From: Emergomyces orientalis
Lineage: Eukaryota; Ascomycota; Eurotiomycetes; Onygenales; Ajellomycetaceae
Direction of reading: 5' to 3'
Length of the DNA: 64,000 bases
NCBI GenBank assembly: GCA_002110485.1
Contig: MOWL01000001.1
Coordinates: 930,001 to 994,000 of the forward strand
Below are positions 54,269 through 64,000 of this stretch, in pieces (the stretch's first letter is position 1; each line of letters begins with the position of its first letter). Both the position numbers and the translations under genes were made by a program. The notes under the pieces are model-generated. The model made no database searches. It had not been told where the DNA came from and saw only the letters and a program-made list of their open reading frames with translations.

Positions 54269-55789
54269 ATGCCCGTGATGCAGGGCAAGCAAGACCGCGC
54301 CATGGAGGCTAAGGGGCCTGAACGTATCGACGATGTTATGACGGAGGTTATAGAAAAATTGGGGAGCATTACTGAACATGTAAGTTTCTATAATGTGGAA
54401 GTTGGGGATATGATGGGGCTTTTAGGGAATGTGTGCCTCTCGTTGTTAAGTCGGGGGCAAAAACAGTATTCGAATATTGGTGTTAATTTATGAAACCCCT
54501 CTTTTTTTCCCAACAGTTGCGCGGGATTGAGTGCGATAAGGCGGCCAACCGTATATCGGAGTACACTCACTATATTGTCGTGGAGTTTGGGAACGTCATG
54601 CCTGAGCTCACAGATTCTGAGATAGTGATACATCGTCCAGGAGTACGTACTTTCCTAATTTCCACATGGAGGTTTTCAGGCTCTGGTTGGTGAGAGACGT
54701 GCATGGCTTATATATAGGGTTTTATTTTCGTCTAGAATAAGAGCATCGGAACAAATGGCAACGGGGATGAGAACTATATTCACGATGAATGTCGGAAAAT
54801 TCAGGTGCAGGTCCGCGAGCCAAAGGAGAAGAGCCTTCTTGACCTAGCGTATTCCAACCCGGCCCCTCTGCAGGGTAACCTGTGGGCAAAAATAGCAGCC
54901 GCAGCTCCGCCTCAGGTCCGTCATGCCAATGGATTCCATGGTATGGGTTCACCGAAAGCCAGGCGCAATAAGGTTCCGCTAGTCCCCATCCACCCGGGCG
55001 TGCGAGCCATGCCGCCCCCAGTTACCATGGGAGGACTGAACAAGAGAGCCGGAATCATAATTGTCGCGGGCAAATTTACGATTGAAAGCTTGAATATGCT
55101 CACCGCGAGAATCTGCGAGGGTGCGTTATACAGCGTTGAAATTGAGCATCATACTGGATTTGCAGAGATCGTATTCCAAAATGCACCGCACGCGAGAGAA
55201 TTTTTGGATAAGGACAAGCTTGCGATAGAGAATACGGACCATGGCCGTTTTGGAAAGGGCTTTACTATCAGGCATGATAAATATAAAGAGCGGGTGTGGG
55301 ACGAGGAATTGGCGAGGATGGAGGATGGGCCATTTAGGGAGCGGCGTCGGTTGACGTTTGTTCGTCCGAAATTGCTAGTGAGACCTGATGCACTTCGGAC
55401 GCTGGAAGAGGAGCTCGAGAGGATCGCTGGGCCCGACGGTATTGATTTTGTGTGGAAATTCAATGCGGGGAATGGTATGTATATGGTTTTTGTTCGTTTT
55501 GGGGCCCCGCCCCGTCCTCCTTCCGTGTCTCGTTTTGTTTCATTATCAAAGAAAAAGACGTAATGTGGACTAATATGTTATATTTAAAGTGACCGCTGTT
55601 TTCAAGAGTGTTAGGACGGCTAGGCTTGTTCGATATCACTTCCTGCGAAAGGCATCTCAGCAGGGGAGCCAGTTTACAGGTGTCAGAGTTACCTACTCAG
55701 CCGATCCTTGCGAGAAGCAATTGATTCTGACACAAAATGGGCCGAGAGATGCCCTTCCCCCCAGCTACCCAGGTAGTTTGAATGAATAG
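54269..55789 (+). CDS. Unrecognised multi-exon protein with RRM-like pattern
   Basis: The proposed exons are 54269-54379, 54517-54642, 54736-55474 and 55590-55789. All introns have GT..AG ends and are 93-137 nt, giving about 391 residues. The first two exons give a helical N-terminus (IDDVMTEVIEKLGSITEH, ISEYTHYIVVEFGNVMPEL). The third holds a stretch GIIIVAGKFTIESLNMLTAR with SVEIEHHTGFAEIVF, which has RRM-like alternation. A second similar unit follows (GPDGIDFVWKFNAGNVTAVF, TARLVRYHFLRKA). I do not recognise the family. The real 3' end may lie further on, in coding-like blocks at 56026-56295, in which case exon 4 ends earlier. Confidence 0.6.
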
Positions 55790-56025
55790 AGCGAATGCTT
55801 GGATATCTATACAGAATGGCTTGGGTAGTCCCCCCTGCCCCATTTGGCAAAAGAAGCTGTGGGGGATGGGAAGATTGGATTGGATTACCGGGTGATGTAA
55901 AAAAGATAATGAATTCTTCATGCACAATTTTTCCTTTTTTCCTTTCCCCTCATAACATTGTAGATGTATTCTAGATATCCTGGGACCTAAATGAACATTG
56001 AGTTTTGAAACGTGGAACACAACAG

Positions 56026-56295
56026 GGTCTAAAAGATCCGCCGAAGGGTCGACCGGACCTGAGGCGACGTTTGTTAGTTATTCGGGAGGTCCATGATTAT
56101 GCTATTCTTTGGGCAGAGGACATTAAGGCGAAGGTGCCCCTGCATTTTGTGCATATATTATTACGCCACTAATACATAAATACACGCCTCCAGTTGAAGA
56201 AAACGGTAGGGCAATTGGATCCGCGAACAGGCGACCCGGCGAACTGGCTTCGACAGTTTGATGTTGACGCCCGAGCTGCGCCCGTTGACTCTTGA
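56026..56295 (+). CDS. Possible additional 3' exons of the preceding gene
   Basis: A block at 56026-56133 (GLKDPPKGRPDLRRRLL, VHDYAILWAEDIKAK) is flanked by CAG before and GTGCCC after. A 60-nt intron-like gap follows, then 56194-56295 (LKKTVGQLDPRTGDPANW, ending VDS and a stop). The two join in phase 0 and read like protein. I could not find a strong donor in phase with them in the preceding exon, so the link is uncertain. Confidence 0.4.
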
Positions 56296-57176
56296 TAGCG
56301 GTCCAAGGTTCTGTGCTTTTCCAAGGTTCGTGGTCCTCGGGCTGTTTCCTGTCAGGATATCCATGGATGCTGCGAAGTCTGTCATGAAAAACGAATCACC
56401 AGGATGCAACATGACCGAGAGACCATGGCAGTGGTTACGCCAAGAAGGGTTAGTTCGCAGGCTGAACAAAGTGCTCGAAAGCCTTCGTGTCCAAGACATG
56501 CTTAACCGTATTAGACAAAATGGCTGATTTTATATGCTGTTATTGGTTCACGTGTCTATTTTAGGTTCATTCGGGTCGGCCCCTTTCGGTCCTAGCAGGA
56601 TTCCTCTCAGCGATTTTCTGGATGGAGCCGTATGAAATTCTATTCTGAGACTAAAACATGGAAAACTAGGGCAAATCAGCATCCAGTTGGTTTCAATTGG
56701 CGATTCCAAAGCGAAGAACGCGAGGGTGAGCATCGAAAGGGCCGGGGCACGAGACACCAGCGTGCCACCCATCGCTGGGGGCCCTGGAGGAAAGTCTCCT
56801 CTGTTCCCTTTTTAACTAGTCCCCCAGTCCGCTCCTCTCCTCTTTCCCTTCTTCTTATCATCCCTCTCTGACGCCTTTCTTTCTTCCGTTCCTCTTCCTC
56901 TTCTCTCCCTCACCCCGCCTCAAGGACGCATTCCACTCGCTTTGTGCATCCTTCGAGCCTGCGGTCACTGTTGGTCTGATTCAGCCATACTCTCGTTGTT
57001 TATTTAACTGATCTATTTTCTTTTTCCGCGTATCGCACGAATTTTTTACTGCATCGCTTCGGTTTTTCCCTTCGTTTCTGGCCTTAATCGCCTTATTAAT
57101 ATATTCGCTTTTGGCGATAAATTTTTACGTCAGGGGGGCTGATTAACCGATCTTTCCTTTATATCTTCTTTTCAAA
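56296..57176. other. Intergenic / leader of the transglycosylase gene
   Basis: The stretch 56800-57170 is strongly pyrimidine-rich (CT blocks), typical of promoters and leaders of highly expressed filamentous-fungal genes. No coding sequence is supported. Confidence 0.6.
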
Positions 57177-58652
57177 ATGGCCCGGCTTTTGACCTATCTC
57201 GCATGTTTGGCGCTTTCTTCCCAGGCCGTGTTTGCGCAGTCGCCAACCAATTGTGACCCTGACAATAAATGCCCTGAGAACACCCCATGCTGCTCCCGTG
57301 AGTTAGCCTCTTCCCTTTGCCGTATCGAATTAAGGTGCCTGTCGGCTTTTTATTAACTTTTTGCTACTTTCGTTTTGTTGGTAGTATACGGGCAATGTGG
57401 TGTGGGAGCATACTGCCTTGGCGGCTGTGACCCTAAGTCTTCGCATTCCATCGATTCCTGCGCCCCTGCTCCAGTATGCAAGAGCAAAACGTATAAATTT
57501 GACGATTTGGACGGAATTGCTCCAAGAGAAAGATACCTCGGCGATGCGAGCAAGGCGGATTGGGTCTCGAGTGGAAAAACTCTTTCCAGTGATGGGAATT
57601 TGGTTATGACCATGCCACGAGATTCCGTCGGCACTCTTTTTGCCAACAACCACTACATGTGGTACGGCAAAACTACTGCCAAAATGAAGACCAGTCGTGG
57701 TGCAGGCGTTATCACTGCCTTCATCCTTATGTCTGATGTGAAGGACGAAATTGATTTTGAATTTGTTGGAACGGATTTGCAAACCGCCCAGACCAACTGG
57801 TATTTCCAGGGCATCACTGATTGTATGATATCTCCTCCTCCTGTCTTTGGCTCAAGACCTGGCGTCACGAATGGTATTTCGGCATTGGGCTAACTTACAA
57901 TCTGTGCAGATACCAATGGAAAAAATCTCAGTATCGGCAGCGACAGCTTTTCGAATGAACATACTTATGAGATCGACTGGAAACCAGATTCAGTCACTTG
58001 GTCTATTGATGGAAAGAATTTACGTGTCTTGAATAAGAAAGATACCCTCAACAAGAAAACCAACCAATACCATTTCCCCCAATCTCCCTCCCGAGTTCAG
58101 CTGTCCCTTTGGCCTGGTGGAAAAGAGGGTGCGCCGCAGGGAACAATTGATTGGGCTGGTGGTCTCGTGGACTGGAATCATCAGGATATCGTAAAGCACG
58201 GCTATTACTTTTCGCTCGTCTCTGAGGTTACCATTGAATGCTATGACCCACCCGCGAAGGCCAAGATTGACGGAGACAAGTCGTATATCTACACAGATAT
58301 TGCCGGAACCGAGGATACTGTTGCTATTACCGACAAAAACACCGTTCTCAAGTCATTCCTGGGCACCGGTGTTGATATGGATAAGGAGAGTCCCTCCGGG
58401 CCTGGATCGAAGCCCTCTGAGTCTGAGGTTCCTTCCATTCCTGGCGTCAGCGGAGGCGGCGCTGGCAATCCAGGCTCTGGCGGTGGTGCTGGTGGTGGAA
58501 ATGGAGGTGGCGACGATTTCGGGCCGTCCACTGATTTCAATGGTCCGGGGGGGAATGGGGGATCTAGCGGTGCTCCATCGCAGAACGAACGGGTTCTCAA
58601 GGGGTCGATCTTTGCGGTGCTCGTGGCCGTGATGGTTTTGGTCAACATGTAA
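57177..58652 (+). CDS. Crh/Utr2-type GPI-anchored cell-wall transglycosylase (GH16, CBM18)
   Basis: Exons 57177-57297, 57385-57822 and 57910-58652, introns both 87 nt, encode about 433 residues. The protein has a signal peptide (1-20, cleaved near VFAQ). A Cys-rich chitin-binding CBM18-like module (about 26-60: CPENTPCCSLYGQCGVGAYC) comes next, split by intron 1. The GH16 domain carries the catalytic motif DEIDFEFVG, with DWKPDSVTWSIDGK and VQLSLWPGGKEGAPQGTIDW. A Gly/Ser/Pro-rich stalk and hydrophobic tail match a GPI signal. Crh enzymes cleave chitin and join it to beta-1,6- or beta-1,3-glucan in the wall. Having a CBM18 makes this the Crh2/Utr2 type rather than Crr1 or plain Crh1. Confidence 0.93.
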
Positions 58653-61238
58653 GGATAAGGTTTTAATGCATTATTTTGGATATCAAATCACTATCTATAT
58701 ACGACTTTTTTAATATTTATTTGCTTATGTTTTTGACCATATATTTTTCTTTCTTTATTATTTATTATAGCTTATCTTTCGTATTTTTTTTCCTTTCCCT
58801 TTCGCTTTCTATGTTCTTGTCGTCGTTTTCTCCATTTTCAACCTTGCTTCGTTTGTGCTGGCTGGGTGACATCAAATTCATCTCTTCTATCTCCTCTTTA
58901 GCGTTTTGCCTCTCTCAACTGATTTTGCGTGGAAGTTATTCCATCTGCGCTACTCTGGCCGGGACCACTTTTATCTGAAGCGATTCGATATTTGACAATC
59001 CGGCTCGAATGTTTGGAGCCAGGTTGAGCGAAAATACCCCTTAGTGCGAATGCATCACTAATAATACAACCCCATATGCTCGTAAAGCCCTTTTTTCTGT
59101 CCTTTCGGTATTTGGCAAAAACTACAATGTTGTTTCTTTTTTCATTTATTTTATTGTATAATTCCATTGGATATCTCCCCTCTTTTCCAAGGGGTTTCAT
59201 TAAAAAATGGATTACGGGCAGGCTACGTTGAGATTGCTCTAGGCGAGTGAGAACACCGTACAGCGCCCTTCCATCATTACAACAAATCATGGCCACTCTC
59301 TGAATGATGGCTGTATTGTATCTTCACAGGGATATAAGCACCAGCGGTTTTGATGATGATGGACTCTTGCTGCCTTATATAGGAGGGAATGAAATTTAGT
59401 CAAAGAAAATTGATTTTCGTTTCATCCCGCACCTCCAGATATACCTAGGTGTCTTTCCCCCCCCCCCCCCTCCCCCAATCCTCCAAAGCCAAGTGCTAAT
59501 TCCGACATTGTCACGGGCCCCAGGCGGTATCTCTCAAACTGAAAAACAATGTCAACGCGATATCCATATATGATTGCGGAGCGTTAGCTGGCCCATTTAG
59601 TGCGAAGGATTGAATGCAGGACATACATACACGTGTGGTGCCTTTTGTTCAACTACGGTACGGAAGAATCTGTCACAGGTTTGTATTTCACCTTTTTGCA
59701 GCTTTCAATCCCACCTATTCTATAAAACTAGCATATCAGGCAACACCTTGTGTGTTATTCTTCCCTTCAGGTTATTAGCGCCCAGCGTCGTTTCCGCCGC
59801 TGCAGCTTGCCACTAGCGATAACAACCTTTGTTTGCTTTTACACCTTCTCATAAATATGAGTTGGGTTCTTTCTTTTCTTTGATTTTGTTTAGATTGTTT
59901 GTTTGGTAGACATATCTTCTCACTTGTGCTACCTCTAGTTGTTGTTCTACCTCAAGATGTTTTAGAAGAGCATTGTTTGCTCTTTTCTCCGGCAGTACAA
60001 TACATACTTACTCTTGATTGCGAATCAGGGTGTTGTTGTTTTCTTGTTTCTAAATCCACAGCGAATTATCTTCTCCTTGTCTATTGTCTAATTACCTCTG
60101 TTGTATCTGACACAGATGAAGTCCATCACTTTTTGCCTAATGACTCACCCACTTTTACCAAGAAACTGGCCAACAATTCTGCCTGAGTCATGGCAGAAGT
60201 TTGCTGTACCATTTTCTCTCCCATTTACTACCATCATCGCCATGAAAAGGAGAGGACCTGAAATAACCACTGGTATCTGAGAAATGTTGTGGCTTCTCAA
60301 AGGATCTCGCTGGATATCTATTTGAACTGGTATAGCCAGGGAGCAAACTTAATCAAGGAACAATGATTGAAGGCAATAGCAAAGAAAAAGGGAAAGGGAA
60401 TGAGTATCTGGCTTCCGGTTTGGCTGCTTTGGCACTGCTATCTGCTTACAGTCTCTGGTATCATTTTCTATTGTCTACCTACTCTTTTATTCACAGACTT
60501 CACTCTTCTGTGTTTTGGAGGAAGGGGAATGAAGGAAAGAAAATATAAATGCATCCTCATGGGAGCAGATTCTCCTCTCTCCTTCTCTTCCCTATCCGAC
60601 CTTCCGATTACTTCTTTTCTTAGCAAGCAGGTCCAGAGGATTTCATTTCGGATATACCCTCGGTTCTGGTTGTTTTCTACTTGCTCCCCCGTCTGAGAGC
60701 CCTATTTGCATCTTGTGCGAATCTGGAAAAATGTTTCCTGGGCACTTCTTTGGTTTGCCAACAGCAATATAATCATTCTCTTTGGTTGATGGCCGGTTGA
60801 CTGATTTCGATAAACTCGCCGTTGTTCAAGAACGAGCATAACAGCTCTCTAGACCCTTTTAATGAAAAGGGGAACTTCAGGTATCTTATTATAATTCTCA
60901 ATACCGCCCTCTAGAGCCAAATGTTACCTCTATGGAGAATTGATTTTGTTTGATTTTGCTTCTCTATTCTCCTCGTTATATTTTGGGATCTCATCTCTCT
61001 TCATATTAGCGATCCGTTCCAAATTGATACCTCTTCGGACAAGCAAGTCTTCCGAAGCGGAAAGAAACCTTACATCCATCAACTTAGGTACCCTCCGCCA
61101 ACTACATCGTTTTCGCAACCTCAACACAGAAGTGAACCCGCATAAACAATACCCAAATCTCTTTTTCCACCCAATACGAACCAAACAAGGAAACGGAAGA
61201 CAAAAATATAAACACAGAGGACGACAGCAGAAAACAAA
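58653..61238. other. Long intergenic region, about 2.6 kb
   Basis: No gene is supported. It includes pyrimidine-rich DNA after the transglycosylase stop, a C14 run at about 59457-59470, and several short frames (for example 59899-60186 +, 58898-59296 -) that show no domain-like content. Confidence 0.5.
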
Positions 61239-61523
61239 ATGTGCTACTACCACGAAATCAACTACACCTGCCACCACAACCTCTTCACCCTAATCGAGTT
61301 CTGCCCGGATCTCTACCGCCAACTCCAACGCATCAATGACCCGCGCGAACTCATGCGTTCCGACACCTTAATTCCTTTTGAGGATCACCCGCGCTGCGCC
61401 CCGCTTCGCAGTCATGAGAATATCTTAAGCTCATCATGCTCGACCAGGGAGTGTGAACGGTGTATAAAGAGGACACGACAGGTGACGGAGTCGTGGGAGT
61501 TTTGGGTTAGGGGGGGACGGTAG
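61239..61523 (+). CDS. Small Cys/His-rich protein, 94 aa
   Basis: A single open frame starts MCYYHEINYTCHHNLFTL and contains further Cys at about 23, 52, 66, 71 and 74, ending in a basic tail. The opening MCYY-x-x-x-x-Y-x-C-x-H is a pattern I associate with small fungal proteins that probably bind zinc. The spacing CSTRECERC near 66-74 supports metal binding. The leader upstream is A-rich with a good AAAATG context. No signal peptide is present. The function is unknown, and expression is inferred only from the coding pattern. Confidence 0.6.
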   Translation: MCYYHEINYTCHHNLFTLIEFCPDLYRQLQRINDPRELMRSDTLIPFEDHPRCAPLRSHENILSSSCSTRECERCIKRTRQVTESWEFWVRGGR

Positions 61524-62381
61524 GTGGGGTGTGGGGTTTTGTTGGTCGTTTTCACAATAGGGGAGGACATGATTTATTCGGATTCAGTCTTTTTGTTTCC
61601 TTTTTTTTTTTCGAGGGCTGGGTTTTTTGATACATTTTGGATAGTGTGAAATAGGTTGAATAGAGTAAAAATGGAAAGGAGTTTTCTTTGGCTTTGGATA
61701 CCTTCCGAAGTTGTGCAATTGTTTGGGGTTTTTTGGATTTGGTGGTTTTAAAAGTTCGTGTTTATGGCATGGTGATCTTTTCAGGGGTAATCACGATGCC
61801 TGAGTTGTGATTTTGAACCTCTCCTCTTTCACTTGATTAGCACATTCTTAGGGTTATTTTTTATATTCCGTTCGTCCTTCTGCCCATTTCCAGCACTAGG
61901 AAGATAAGAGTAATTCATCCCCAGGCACTTTCTAGACCATTGTTTGCCGGACATCACAGGTGAGGTAATCCCTGAGTGAAATACAAACATCAAATTTGGG
62001 AAGTGATGATAAATTGATTATCTATTCGAATTATATCGTACAAGGTTCCCAAAAATATGACAGTACGAACAGACGCAAAGGGAGTCTATCAAGAAGCATA
62101 CAGATAAGGGAGTCTAATATTATGTGTTGAGGTAGATATGAAATAATAGACCGAGAAACAGCTAGAAGAAGAGACAAGCTAAAGGGGGTACAGATCAGGT
62201 GAGAAAAAAGAAAATAAGAGAAGTAAAAAGATAGAAACGCCACTGAAATTGTGCGAGATTGAGTATAAGTCCAAAAAAATATAAAAAAATAAGAATTGGC
62301 TGTGGCAAAAGCGACAGGAGATTACTAGGCGTGCGATTTTGCATCGCAACAGGACTAGGTGAAAAAAATAGGAAGGAAAAT
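61524..62381. other. Intergenic, convergent 3' ends
   Basis: 3' flanks of the small Cys/His-rich gene and of alkaline phosphatase. AT-rich and G/T-rich, with no gene supported. Confidence 0.6.
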
Positions 62382-64000
62382 CTAATGCTTCAAACCACAA
62401 CCGCAACTTTCTCCCTCTAGATCTCTATAGCCCAGAGAAACATTATCGACGCCCTCGTCCCGCTTTCTTCGCTTGAAATCGCCATGGTATCTATCGAGTC
62501 TGTCAACAACCACACCATCATCGAGCGGCTTGCCCATCCAAGCGTAAGGGTTATCACTCTCATCAGCGCTGACGTGGGGAGATGATTTTGTATCTTTCAG
62601 TTGCTTGGTGACAACATCCAGATCAAGCGAGAGATAGTCCGCGAGGAATGAGCCGACCTCGGTATTTTCGCGGTTTCCAATTAAGGATAGTGCGTCGTGG
62701 GCTGAGGAGGCGTAGATGTTGACATCGACAGCTGTCGGGTAGAATGTTAATATATTGAAAGGTAATGGCCTCGTTTTAAAGTATAAAAGGATAAACGGGA
62801 AGATTGAGTGGGAAAGAAGATGTAAGCAACTAACCTGAATGGCCATGTGTCGACCAGCCAATTTGAGCCCGTCGACTAACCATGTCAGCGAAAGCATAGG
62901 CCCCTCCGCCGTCTATAAGTTTCTGGACCTCAGAGTCCGTCGCGTCGTGAATGCCCAATCCATCCGACAACATATGCTTGCGGATATATTTCTGACGGGT
63001 TGAATCGTCAGAATTTTTGCCATCGCCATTTAGATAATCATCAAGGGCATTGCCGAGATATTCGGACGAATGGCTGGCGTTTGCGAGAACACCCGGATAC
63101 CACAGATACGCTGGGTAAGAATCATGTAGCTGTCTTGCAATAGATAGGCCGCCGGTCTCGTGGTCTGACGTGCCAACGAGGACACCAGGAGTAGAGTCAT
63201 TCTCAAGGAACTCCAGCACGGCAGAGAAAGCTTTATCATACGCGAGGACTTCGTGGACCTGAGCGACCGGGTCATTTCCATGGCCTGCATGATCTATTCT
63301 CGAGCCCTCAATCATAATAAAGAAACCTTTGTCACTATCTTTCGTAGCTTCGCTCAGGGCCTTTAGCGCTGTCCGCGCCATCTCCTCTAAAGATGGGTAC
63401 ACGTCGTTCACCTGGCGGCGGTCCACTTCGAAGGGAATATCCTTGGGAGCCAGCAGGCCCAGCAGGGGTAAATTGACGTTGCTTCCCATCTTGAGGCTGT
63501 CGAATCCCGCCCGATCGTCGATGTACGAGAATCCTTTAGATTTAGCCATCTCCACCACATCTTTATCATCGTCACGGCAGCTCCCCTCTGTCGAATTTGG
63601 CAAGAAATGGCATCGTCCGCCTCCAATCATTAAATCAACCACTCGGCCAAGAGGGTATTCCCCGATCTCATGCTCAGCGATGAGGTCTTCGTAGGATCGC
63701 ATGTTAGCATGAGACGCGAAGCAAGCCGGTGTAGCATCGGTAATGCGAGTTGTTACGACCAAGCCAGTCATATAACCAGCCAGTTTCGCCGCCTCAAGAA
63801 CAGTGCCACAGGGAGTATTATTCGGAAGAACAGAAATAGCACCATTGTAACTCTTCTTCCCACACGAGAATGCAGTTGCACCAGCCGCAGAGTCAGTAAT
63901 TAGGCTGGACGAGGACCTGGTCCTGGATGAACCGATAAGGTGCTGGTCGAGAACAAGAACATCGTTCAGGGGCAGGTTGCTCTCGAATTGTCGGAAACTT
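62382..64000 (-). CDS. Alkaline phosphatase (Pho8 type), 5' end beyond the window
   Basis: The gene enters from the right edge with no start in view. The first visible exon, 64000-62835, joins 62731-62382 across a 103-nt intron (GTTAGT..CAG) to a stop at 62382-62384, about 504 visible residues. The phosphoserine site is in DSAAGATAFSCGKKSYN, metal ligands in MIEGSRIDHAGHGND and TSDHETGGLS, and a final metal His in STHGHSAVDVNIYA, restored by splicing. The tail is basic and ends in Cys-Gly-Cys. Pho8 is a vacuolar membrane enzyme that releases phosphate from many monoesters and is induced by phosphate limitation. The N-terminal anchor that would confirm vacuolar placement lies outside the window. 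Confidence 0.93.

Noticed and set aside
58898..59296. 132-codon minus-strand frame after the transglycosylase gene
   Set aside because: No motif or family resemblance, and the position fits 3' flanking DNA.
1..64000. CRISPR arrays, bacterial operons, ribosome binding sites, tRNA or rRNA genes
   Set aside because: The DNA is eukaryotic with spliceosomal introns. No cloverleaf or rRNA stretch was recognised by eye, although a tRNA scan was not possible.

Overview
This window is nuclear DNA from a filamentous ascomycete. Most genes carry one or a few short spliceosomal introns (about 47 to 161 nt, one of about 204 nt) with GT..AG ends and CTAAC-like branch sites. The gene families fit the Eurotiomycetes, and the overall style (AT-rich gaps, an AgtA/AmyD-type amylase, a Crh transglycosylase, SLX4) suggests Onygenales. 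The species call is inference only. The splice models were derived by hand from reading frames and splice signals.

Layout, left to right: 5' part of a GH76-like secreted protein (-, cut by the left edge); exon-junction protein Y14 (-); secreted cutinase (-); a gene-poor stretch around one unrecognised acidic protein (+, 7301-8359); GPI-anchored GH13 alpha-amylase-like enzyme (+); mitochondrial TMBIM5/GHITM-type protein (-); a complete Ty1/copia LTR retrotransposon (-) with a 5-bp target duplication; KEOPS subunit Cgi121 (+); SLX4 (+); a Zn2Cys6 protein (-, four exons); a CNB-CNB-F-box-LRR protein (-); a DUF6601-like membrane protein (-); and, divergent from it, a large NLR-type protein (alpha/beta hydrolase, NACHT, ankyrin repeats, +).

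The right half holds a doubtful small gene (-); a Tim17/22/23-family protein (-) divergent from a 154-residue unknown protein (+); kinesin-8 (+); a possible tiny secreted-peptide gene (+); MsrA (+); proline dehydrogenase (+); an unrecognised multi-exon gene (+); a Crh/Utr2-type GH16 cell-wall transglycosylase (+); a small Cys/His-rich protein (+); and alkaline phosphatase (-, cut by the right edge).

Most genes are conserved housekeeping functions: RNA surveillance, tRNA t6A modification, DNA repair, mitochondria, cell wall and phosphate handling. They do not form one pathway, and there is no sign of a secondary-metabolite cluster. The accessory content is the copia element, inserted in what was a roughly 360-bp bidirectional promoter between the TMBIM5-like gene and CGI121, and the NLR-type gene with its near-identical ankyrin units.
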